In this document: piece after piece, positions 7,175 to 13,110 of the stretch
How positions within the stretch are numbered: the stretch's first letter is position 1
Layout: each line of letters starts with the position of its first letter
Assembly: GCA_964573545.1 (NCBI GenBank)
Contig: CAZNJQ010000018.1
Coordinates: 1 to 13,629 of the forward strand
Reading direction: 5' to 3'
DNA length: 13,629 nucleotides
From: CAZNJQ01 sp964573545
GTDB lineage: Bacteria; Patescibacteriota; Minisyncoccia; Phycocordibacterales; UBA2135
Notes under the pieces: model-generated
What the model was told of the DNA's origin: nothing
Seen by the model: only the letters and a program-made list of their open reading frames with translations
The model's database searches: none
Position numbers and translations under genes: made by a program

Positions 7175-8276
7175 ATAAAACAGCTTCTGTTATCGGGTCA
7201 TATTTTTTAAGACTCTTTCGCACTCTTTTACCAACTACATCGTAAAATCGGTTGGCCGATAGCCCGCCGGTATGCATTCTGGGGCGCATCGCGAACACTG
7301 CGTCTTTGGTGATTACCGCCCCCGCAGGAATATCGGCGCCAACCATAAGCGACTTGTTGAAATACGGACGAAATATACTGTCCGCACCCTCAAGTTCTTT
7401 GTCTTTAACTCCATAAAAAGGTGTATGGTCTGCGTCCTTATAGGCACCCGACCGGATGGCTTTCACCATGTCTCGCATTTCTTCTGGTGTCATGGAGACT
7501 TTATGGTCCGCCCCCCACAACTCCCGAGACAATGAAAAATGCTTCTCAACGACTTTTGCGCCAAGTTTGACGGCGGCAAGAGCAACACTGTGCCCGATGG
7601 AATGATCCGAAAAACCAACAACCACGCCAGGATATCTCTCAATAAAATATTCGATAGTGGAAAGATTAAAATATTCTTTCGGTGCCGGATATTGGCTGAT
7701 GCAATACAAAACAACGAGCGGGGAACCTTTACCGGTTATGTGTGCCACCAATTCATCGAGTTCTGATAAGCTCACCATGCCAGTCGAGATAATAATGGGC
7801 TTTCTAGTCTCAATCATGAAATCTAAGGTTGCATAATCTTGAGCATCGCCGGAACCGACTTTCCAGAACGGGACCCCGACTTCATGGATCTTGCGTGCTG
7901 CTTTCCGGCTCATGGGCGTTGAGAAAAAGATGATCCCCTTCTCGTCGCAATACTGCTTCAATGGCTTCCAAAACTCATCCACGGGGGTCACGCGAGTATT
8001 CCGAGATACCCAATCGTACCTGGGACCCTCCTTAAAGTGGGGAGATGTAAAATCAACGCGCAAGACCTCGTCTTCGATCTCGTGTGTCTGAAATTTTACC
8101 GCGTCACAGCCAGCAGCAAGCGCTTCGTCAACAAGCTGTTTTGCGTTATCGAGATATTCCTCAATAGTCTTGTCGTCTTCTGTTTGGATAAAATTTTTCC
8201 CAATTTCGGCAACGATGAAAACATCGTCTCCGCCGAGTATCTTTTCTGTCTTTGGGATGGGAATATGTGCGTGCAT
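7167..8276 (-). CDS. neuB: Nonulosonate synthase (NeuB/LegI-like) 1
   Basis: PEP-dependent condensing enzyme that joins ManNAc or a related 6-carbon sugar with PEP to give the 9-carbon 2-keto acid. Counting from the ATG at 8276 it has 369 residues. The TIM-barrel motifs are AEIG at 23-26, KFQTH at 61-65, FFSTPMS at 117-123, KVGSGD at 139-144, STGM at 164-167, GFSDHSIGH at 221-229 and EKHFS at 244-248. A C-terminal SAF (antifreeze-like) domain spans roughly 305-369. The usual EIGINHNG loop reads EIGKNFIQ, and an extra segment lies near 70-100, so it is a divergent subfamily member. A TTG at 8318 would add 14 residues and overlap the dehydratase gene by 20 bp. I prefer the ATG, which gives an N-terminal tail like that of the second NeuB. 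The exact sugar is unknown. Confidence 0.91.
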   Translation of the reverse strand: MHAHIPIPKTEKILGGDDVFIVAEIGKNFIQTEDDKTIEEYLDNAKQLVDEALAAGCDAVKFQTHEIEDEVLRVDFTSPHFKEGPRYDWVSRNTRVTPVDEFWKPLKQYCDEKGIIFFSTPMSRKAARKIHEVGVPFWKVGSGDAQDYATLDFMIETRKPIIISTGMVSLSELDELVAHITGKGSPLVVLYCISQYPAPKEYFNLSTIEYFIERYPGVVVGFSDHSIGHSVALAAVKLGAKVVEKHFSLSRELWGADHKVSMTPEEMRDMVKAIRSGAYKDADHTPFYGVKDKELEGADSIFRPYFNKSLMVGADIPAGAVITKDAVFAMRPRMHTGGLSANRFYDVVGKRVRKSLKKYDPITEAVLYE

Positions 8277-8298
8277 GCCAAGCAAGATAAAGCGGCGC

Positions 8299-9309
8299 TT
8301 ATAGTATTTTTTTATCAAGCAACATCTGTCGTATCTCTGCTTTTGTCAGGTGCAACATATCTTTTGAATTGTAGTGTACCCCTGCAGTCCCTTCCCTCAC
8401 AGGGACAGAAACACCATACTGAAGTAATGTCGGATTATGTAAGATGAACATATCATCCGTTTCTGTCATATACCTCGCTTCTTCTCCTGTAATAAGCGGC
8501 TCGTGAAGTTTCTCCCCCGGACGAAGTCCGATAATCTCATACTGTATATTTTTCGGATCTTTTCCGTGCCGCGGCGCCAATTCTTCTACAATAACTTCCG
8601 CAAGCTCAATGATCTTCAACGCATTCATCTTTAAAATAAAGATCTCTCCCCGATCCGCGAGATGAGCCGCTTTAAGGACAAGTTTTACCGCATCGTCAAC
8701 ACCCATGAAAAATCGCGTCATTTCTTTTGAGGTAATGGTGACTGAGTTGCCATCTTTTATCTGCTTCTCAAAGACAGGTATGACCGAACCGGATGACGCA
8801 AGCACGTTGCCGAATCGCACGCAACAGAATTTTGTCTTCTTGCCGCCTGATATCGCCGCATTTGCGACAATCTTCTCTCCGAGGAGCTTTGTTGCCCCCA
8901 TGGTGCTCGTGGGATTCACCGCCTTGTCCGTTGAAATACTGATGAATCTCTCAACGCCGTGCTTTTGTGCTGCGTCAATAAGATTCTGCGTGCCCAATAT
9001 GTTCGTCCGAACCGCTTCAAACGGGTTATATTCGCACAGCGGTACATGCTTCATTGCTGCGGCATGAAACACTATATCAACGCCGTCCATGGCGTAGTGT
9101 ACTCGTTCTGCATCGCATACGTCGCCGACAAGATTCCGTATCTTGTCTGATTTGATTTCTTGATTCAGTCGAAAATGCGCTGATTCGCTACGTTCAAAGA
9201 TCCGTACCGATTTCGGCTCGTAAGAAAGAAGTTGTTTTACGATCTGGGAGCCGATGGAGCCGCACCCGCCGGTGACGAGAATTATCTTGTTTTTGAAAAT
9301 ATTTTCCAT
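8299..9309 (-). CDS. UDP-GlcNAc 4,6-dehydratase (LegB/PglF/WbpM short-form)
   Basis: Soluble extended SDR of 336 residues, expected to convert UDP-GlcNAc to a UDP-4-keto-6-deoxy sugar, the first step towards bacillosamine, legionaminic or pseudaminic-type sugars. Motifs are VTGGCGSIG at 12-20, HAAAMKHVP at 82-90, STDKAVNPTSTMGATK at 126-141, RFGNVLASSGSVIP at 164-177 and GLRPGEKLHEPL at 261-272. The catalytic Tyr position is Met137 (MGATK), which matches the S-M-K triad described for WbpM-type enzymes rather than the classical SYK; the Asp and Lys of TDK are kept. It lacks the membrane domain of full-length WbpM/PglF and so is short-form. It sits 43 bp after NeuC-like 2 and 22 bp before the preferred NeuB start. 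The C5 stereochemistry of the product cannot be judged. No aminotransferase gene is near. Confidence 0.91.
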   Translation of the reverse strand: MENIFKNKIILVTGGCGSIGSQIVKQLLSYEPKSVRIFERSESAHFRLNQEIKSDKIRNLVGDVCDAERVHYAMDGVDIVFHAAAMKHVPLCEYNPFEAVRTNILGTQNLIDAAQKHGVERFISISTDKAVNPTSTMGATKLLGEKIVANAAISGGKKTKFCCVRFGNVLASSGSVIPVFEKQIKDGNSVTITSKEMTRFFMGVDDAVKLVLKAAHLADRGEIFILKMNALKIIELAEVIVEELAPRHGKDPKNIQYEIIGLRPGEKLHEPLITGEEARYMTETDDMFILHNPTLLQYGVSVPVREGTAGVHYNSKDMLHLTKAEIRQMLLDKKIL

Positions 9310-9352
9310 GAGATAATTTTAAATCCAAAATTTGAAATTAAAAATTAATCTT
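9310..9352. other. AT-rich intergenic spacer
   Basis: A 43-bp, almost pure A/T spacer between NeuC-like 2 and the dehydratase. On the minus strand it reads as short AATTT, AAATTT and TTTAAAA words without a Shine-Dalgarno site before the ATG at 9309. It resembles the spacers at 11582-11685 and 12643-12706, and no such spacer occurs in the tightly packed first module. Confidence 0.6.
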
Positions 9353-10492
9353 TTAGTCTACGAAATTCTTCTTGATGAGCCGGCTGTCGAGCGGGATGGT
9401 CTTCAACACAGAGATCACCTTCTCAGAGCTTTTTCCGTCACCATACGGATTTACGACGTTCCTTACTTTCTCTAGAAACGCCTCGTCATAAAGCGCAGTT
9501 TCTATTGCCTGCCGTATATCCTCTTTAACATTCGGCACGTTAATAACGTTTCCCGGCTGAAGGCGCCCTGTCTGGCGATTGCCGATGTTTACCGTCGGGA
9601 CGCGAAACGACGCCGTCTCATGAATTCCGCTTGAGGAGTTGCCGACAAGCGCCCCTGCATACTTCAAAAGATTACCATATTCTTCAATTGAAAGCGTCCT
9701 CATCCGCCTGATGTTCGTCTGCTCTATCTCTCTGATGATCGCCTCCCCTCCCGCGTCGTTGTTGGGATATAAAAGCAGGGCGGGAATACCAAGTTCTTTT
9801 ACCGCATGCAACGTCTCTCTGATTTGAGCAGGTACCTCATCAACCTCGGTAGTGACCGTATGTTGGATGATAATGACAAATTTTTCGCCAAGATTTAAAC
9901 CGGTCAATGCCTCTAGTTCCTCCCGAGAAATTTCCGGAGCATTGAGTAGGGCGTCCAATGACGGACAACCGACGGGGAAAATATATTCCGGCTTCTCTCC
10001 CATTCGCGCGAGGCGTCGCGCAGCATCATCGTTCGCGGGAAGGTGGAAGTGGGCGAATTTTGAAATGCCGTGCCGCAGACTTTCATCAATGGAACCAGTA
10101 ACCTCGCCTCCCTGAAGATGCCCAACCGGTATGTTCATGTGCGCGGCGGCGACAGCAACCGCGAAGTTCGCGCCAATATCAAAGCCGGAGAGAACGATAT
10201 CGGGCTTGAGGCGCTCCAGCTCTTCCGTGATGCGAAGCATAAACCTCGCCATAGCCCGCGCCATTTCGGCGCCCGTATCCGGAGCACCATCCTCAAACAT
10301 TGGTATCTCTGAAGAGATTTTTACACCATCGCTCTCTATAAAATCAACGGTCCTGCCATATCGTTCAAGAAGATGGATTCCCGTGACAATCAAATAATAA
10401 TCCAAGTCCGGGTCTTGGGTTATCTTCTCTATAATGGGCTTGAAACGACTGTAATCGGCCCGCCGCTCTGTGACAAATAGTATCTTCCTCAT
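9353..10492 (-). CDS. neuC: Hydrolysing UDP-sugar 2-epimerase (NeuC/LegG-like) 2
   Basis: Second member of the hydrolysing 2-epimerase family, 379 residues, clearly paralogous to the gene at 6020-7174 but diverged throughout. Family motifs are HLQGGEVTGSIDES at 125-138, RHGISKFAHFH at 140-150, YPNNDAGGEAI at 242-252, GNSSSGIHET at 284-293 and VNIGNRQTGR at 301-310. By spacing, D105, Q127 and D136 occupy the places of D100, E122 and D131 of the Neisseria enzyme, so the second acid is replaced by Gln. The GDR loop becomes GFDIG. This suggests a different subfamily, perhaps using a UDP-diamino sugar as LegG or PseG-like pathways do, although I cannot show it. AAAGGGG lies about 17 bases upstream of the ATG, slightly far for a Shine-Dalgarno site. 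A 45-bp gap separates it from NeuB-like 2. Confidence 0.92.
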   Translation of the reverse strand: MRKILFVTERRADYSRFKPIIEKITQDPDLDYYLIVTGIHLLERYGRTVDFIESDGVKISSEIPMFEDGAPDTGAEMARAMARFMLRITEELERLKPDIVLSGFDIGANFAVAVAAAHMNIPVGHLQGGEVTGSIDESLRHGISKFAHFHLPANDDAARRLARMGEKPEYIFPVGCPSLDALLNAPEISREELEALTGLNLGEKFVIIIQHTVTTEVDEVPAQIRETLHAVKELGIPALLLYPNNDAGGEAIIREIEQTNIRRMRTLSIEEYGNLLKYAGALVGNSSSGIHETASFRVPTVNIGNRQTGRLQPGNVINVPNVKEDIRQAIETALYDEAFLEKVRNVVNPYGDGKSSEKVISVLKTIPLDSRLIKKNFVD

Positions 10493-10537
10493 TTGCCATT
10501 ACTGTAACACCCCTTTAAAACAAAAGGTTCTGGGCGG

Positions 10538-11581
10538 TTAAACGATGTCGTTTTTACGCAATTGCGAATTTTTTGCTATATCTTTTTTTGCTTTTCCCCC
10601 GAGAACTTTCGGGTAATCAATAGCCTTGATCTCCCCCGTCCCGGGCCGTTTGACCCAGATATTTTTCTTTGTGAATTTCTCTCCCTTTTTGATATTCGCG
10701 ATGGAGACAACGCATGCATATGCGAAATCTATAACCGGCTGCTCTTCCTTAAGAATTGTCTTTCTGCCGCCTAATGCTTCGTGAATTGCGCGGGAGCCGA
10801 TTATGAGCTCCCTCAATTCGTCGGGAGTAATAGAGATGGCAATATCGGGTCCAGGCCATTTTTTATCAGAGGTGAAGTGTTTTTCCAAAATCGAAGCGCC
10901 AAGCGCTGCCGCTCCAAAACAAGTGTAATTTCCGAACGAATGGTCGCTTTGCCCCACAACGGCATCCGGAAAAGATTTTTGCAGATCGGCGAGTGCACCC
11001 AATCTGACTTTGTTGTATGGCGTCGGATACATTGATGTACAATTCAAAAGTGCGTAGGGCGTCTTGTGCTTCCTGAAAATTGAGACTGCTCTCCTCACTG
11101 ATGCGATGTCATTCATGCCTGTGCTTAATATGATCGGCTTACCAAACGAAGCAATATGTTCTATCAGAGGGTAATTATTGCATTCCCCTGAACCGATTTT
11201 ATAGGCCGTGACATTCATTCTGTGAAGCCTGTCTGCCGCAGCTCGAGAGAAGGGCGTCGAGAGATATATCATCCCGAGGTTTTCAACATATTTTTTCAAT
11301 TCCCTCTCTTGTTTCTCATTAAATGAGCACCGTACCATAATATCCCAAATGGACTCAGTTGTGTGTGAAGGAATAACTTTTTTTGCGACAGGCGCCATCT
11401 CATCCTCCACCACATGGGACTGGAATTTTACGCACTCCGCCCCTGCCTTTTTTGCATCTCGTACCATCCGTTTCGCTTTCGCCATACTCCCTTCGTGGTT
11501 AATACCGATCTCGACGATAATAAAAGGAGAGTGGGCTACTCCGATAACACGTCTGCCAATTTTAATTTTAGGATGAGACAT
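10538..11581 (-). CDS. neuB: Nonulosonate synthase (NeuB/LegI-like) 2
   Basis: PEP-dependent nonulosonic acid synthase of 347 residues, the usual family length and closer to canonical NeuB than the first copy. Barrel motifs are EIGINHEG at 24-31, KFQSH at 52-56, STPFS at 108-112, KIGSGE at 128-133, STGM at 153-156, CTSMYP at 181-186, GQSDHSFGN at 210-218 and EKHFT at 233-237. The C-terminal SAF domain (about 288-347) carries KRPGTGE at 311-317, matching the RPGTGI signature of the family. The ATG at 11581 directly precedes MSHPKIKIG and the first barrel strand. It lies between the dehydrogenase 2 gene (a 104-bp AT-rich spacer upstream) and NeuC-like 2 downstream. It presumably consumes the product of that epimerase. 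Confidence 0.94.
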   Translation of the reverse strand: MSHPKIKIGRRVIGVAHSPFIIVEIGINHEGSMAKAKRMVRDAKKAGAECVKFQSHVVEDEMAPVAKKVIPSHTTESIWDIMVRCSFNEKQERELKKYVENLGMIYLSTPFSRAAADRLHRMNVTAYKIGSGECNNYPLIEHIASFGKPIILSTGMNDIASVRRAVSIFRKHKTPYALLNCTSMYPTPYNKVRLGALADLQKSFPDAVVGQSDHSFGNYTCFGAAALGASILEKHFTSDKKWPGPDIAISITPDELRELIIGSRAIHEALGGRKTILKEEQPVIDFAYACVVSIANIKKGEKFTKKNIWVKRPGTGEIKAIDYPKVLGGKAKKDIAKNSQLRKNDIV

Positions 11582-11685
11582 ATTTTTAAAAATTATAAAT
11601 TCTAATATCTAAATTCTAAGCAAACTTCAAATCTAAAATTCAAATATTCAGACGCATTTCGATCTCTGTCACTTAAATTTTAATA
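11582..11685. repeat. AT-rich spacer with short direct repeats
   Basis: This 104-bp spacer is the longest gene-free stretch in the window. AAATTCTAA occurs at 11597-11605 and 11611-11619 (14-bp period), and related words (AAATCTAAAATTCAAAT) follow at about 11629-11645. I see no ORF and no stable terminator hairpin. Its composition differs sharply from the near-50% GC coding sequence around it. It could be a recombination scar or a low-complexity linker; nothing decides between them. Confidence 0.5.
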
Positions 11686-12642
11686 TTATTTAGAGTTTAG
11701 GATTTTGCTGCATAATTTCTCTGCTGTAAATATATCCGTGTTCTCTCGGGACTCATGTGTCATCCCTCCCGTGTGCGGAACAATAATAGCATTTCGATGT
11801 GTTTTTGCATATTCAACTAGGGGGTGGCGCACAAATCCCGTATCGTCAAAACGAAATTCATCCGCCAACACATCCGCCGCATAGCCGGCAATCTCTCCGC
11901 TCTGCAGCGCCTCAAGAAGCGCGACTTCATCGACGATCCGTCCCCGAGCAGTGTTCACGAGGTACGCGGTGTTCTTCATTTTCTTGAATACACCTGCGTT
12001 AAACATATTCTCGGTCTCTTTGTTGAGGTGAGCGTGGAGTGAAACGACATCACTCTGTGCAAGGAGTTCATCAAAAGAGACTCTCCGGCAATCCGGAACG
12101 CGACTTTCTTTCACCTGGGGGTCATAGAATATGACATCCATGCCGAACGCCTTCCCGTATCTCGCCATCCATGTCCCCAGGCGCCCCATGCCCACGATGC
12201 CTAGTGTTTTTCCGTGGAGCGTATGCCCTCGGAAATTTTCCCTGTCCCACTTGTAATTCTTCACTGTATCGAATGCCCACGGAGTGAAGCGTGCGATGTC
12301 GATCATGAGTCCGCATGCGAGCTCGGCGGTGCTCGTGATGGTGTTAAGGAATTCGTGTTCGCCCCACAGACTCACAACGGCAATGCCTTTTGATTTCGCG
12401 TATTCTTCGTCAATATTTTCTATGGTATTCGCGGGTATAGCGACATATTTTAATTTCACCGCTTTGTCCATAACCGCCTTGTCGATCATCGGATATAAGC
12501 CGACGAAAATAATATCATACTGGTCCACGATATCCAAAAGTTCTTTATAGACCACCTCGCGGTCATCCACCTCGCCTATCTCTTCAAGGATCTTCTTGGC
12601 CTTGGGCGCAAGGTGCGAACCGAGAATGTTGAGAATCTTCAT
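11686..12642 (-). CDS. D-isomer-specific 2-hydroxyacid dehydrogenase 2
   Basis: Paralogue of the gene at 4322-5287, 318 residues, same family and domain order. The NAD-binding motif GIVGMGRLG is at 148-156 and the strand-end Asp is D174. The catalytic set is Arg233, Glu262 and His290 (VPHTGG). Residues 118-262 are identical in amino acids to the first copy, and 410 bp are identical in bases. Residues 1-100 and about 263-318, which build the substrate domain, are strongly diverged, so the two enzymes may share cofactor handling but differ in substrate. The ATG at 12640-12642 gives MKILNILG, matching the paralogue. It is separated from the upstream NeuA-like gene by the four-helix-bundle gene and AT-rich repeats, unlike the first copy, which overlaps its NeuA. 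The natural substrate is unknown. Confidence 0.89.
   Translation of the reverse strand: MKILNILGSHLAPKAKKILEEIGEVDDREVVYKELLDIVDQYDIIFVGLYPMIDKAVMDKAVKLKYVAIPANTIENIDEEYAKSKGIAVVSLWGEHEFLNTITSTAELACGLMIDIARFTPWAFDTVKNYKWDRENFRGHTLHGKTLGIVGMGRLGTWMARYGKAFGMDVIFYDPQVKESRVPDCRRVSFDELLAQSDVVSLHAHLNKETENMFNAGVFKKMKNTAYLVNTARGRIVDEVALLEALQSGEIAGYAADVLADEFRFDDTGFVRHPLVEYAKTHRNAIIVPHTGGMTHESRENTDIFTAEKLCSKILNSK
11858..12267. repeat. 410-bp exact direct repeat, copy B
   Basis: This is the partner of 4497-4906, in the same orientation and 7361 bp away. It lies wholly inside dehydrogenase 2. Six genes between the copies (NeuA-like 1, both NeuC-like, both NeuB-like and the dehydratase) would be lost if the repeats recombined, leaving a single chimeric dehydrogenase gene. 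Confidence 0.93.
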
Positions 12643-12643
12643 A

Positions 12644-12693
12644 AATTGACCTAATTATTCTAATTTCTAATTGACCTAATCAAATCCTAATTT
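12644..12693. repeat. 25-bp imperfect tandem repeat, left flank of four-helix gene
   Basis: AATTGACCTAAT occurs at 12644-12655 and again at 12669-12680, each followed by a CTAATTT word, giving two units of 25 bp. The reverse complement of 12667-12679 (TTAGGTCAATTAG) matches 13073-13085 at 12 of 13 bases. That of 12660-12672 (AATTAGAAATTAG) matches 13098-13110 at 12 of 13. The region thus forms one arm of an imperfect inverted repeat around the four-helix-bundle gene. Confidence 0.65.
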
Positions 12694-12706
12694 AAAAAAT
12701 CCAAAA

Positions 12707-13069
12707 TTATTTAACGCTCCTGTATATCTTATTGAAAATTAAATTAAGTTCTTTTGCCTCCTGCCACAATACACCTGCCGTATCTTTTAGCTCTGGCACT
12801 GCAACGCTAATCATCCTCAAAAAATGTTTTGATTCCCTTGATTCTTTTTTGCAAATTCCTATTTTGTGACGAAAATCTTGTTTGCTTTCAGCATCGTCAG
12901 CTTCACAGTAATTCGCTCCGACACTTGTCCCCGCCTTGATTAACTGGTTTATAAGCGGGTTGGTTATCACGCCCTTTGGAATTTTATTGCAAAATCGTAT
13001 AACCTCCTCACCAAACTTCGCAGTTCTTTCTTCTAAATCGTACTTCTTGGGGCTTTGTTCTTGTATCAT
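12707..13069 (-). CDS. Four-helix-bundle protein (23S rRNA IVP / S23 family)
   Basis: Small protein of 120 residues of the four-helix-bundle family first seen in insertions within 23S rRNA genes and related to Avd-type proteins. Family features are DLEERTAKFGEEV at 11-23, NPLINQLIKAGTSVGANYCEA at 37-57 and the basic helix KKESRESKHFLRM at 74-86. The length is normal and the frame is intact. The family is thought to bind nucleic acid; no catalytic role is known. It has no evident link to sugar metabolism and lies in an AT-rich pocket between imperfect inverted repeats, splitting the NeuA-dehydrogenase pair. It therefore looks like a passenger or inserted gene rather than part of the pathway. 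The ATG at 13067-13069 is preceded by the repeat, with no Shine-Dalgarno site. Confidence 0.9.
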   Translation of the reverse strand: MIQEQSPKKYDLEERTAKFGEEVIRFCNKIPKGVITNPLINQLIKAGTSVGANYCEADDAESKQDFRHKIGICKKESRESKHFLRMISVAVPELKDTAGVLWQEAKELNLIFNKIYRSVK

Positions 13070-13110
13070 TATTTAGGTTAATTAGGGCAATTAGATTAAT
13101 TAGAAATTAA
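13070..13110. repeat. AT-rich inverted-repeat arm, right flank of four-helix gene
   Basis: TTAGGTTAATTAG (13073-13085) and AATTAGAAATTAA (13098-13110), separated by a GGCAATTAGATT segment, match the complement of the left flank with one mismatch each. The last 11 bases are the end of the NeuA-like gene, whose final codons and stop are made of repeat sequence (AAT TTC TAA). This would fit an insertion at or very near that stop. Confidence 0.6.

Noticed and set aside
6794..7210. A 138-codon plus-strand frame antisense to NeuC-like 1
   Set aside because: The minus-strand frame has full family motifs; the antisense frame shows no domain and crosses the NeuB/NeuC junction.
8277..8318. TTG start at 8318 for NeuB-like 1
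   Set aside because: The extra 14 residues are encoded partly by the end of the dehydratase gene and have no family counterpart; the ATG at 8276 fits the paralogue better, though TTG cannot be fully excluded.
8037..8447. A 136-codon plus-strand frame antisense to NeuB-like 1 and the dehydratase
   Set aside because: It is antisense to two well supported genes and has no recognisable domain or ribosome-binding site.
10507..10530. Possible terminator hairpin between NeuB-like 2 and NeuC-like 2
   Set aside because: The stem (CCTTT/AAAGG) is only five base pairs with no following T-run, and it lies inside an apparent operon.
12707..13069. Annotation of the four-helix-bundle gene as ribosomal protein S23
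   Set aside because: That name is a historical database label for the 23S intervening-sequence protein; nothing indicates a ribosomal role here.
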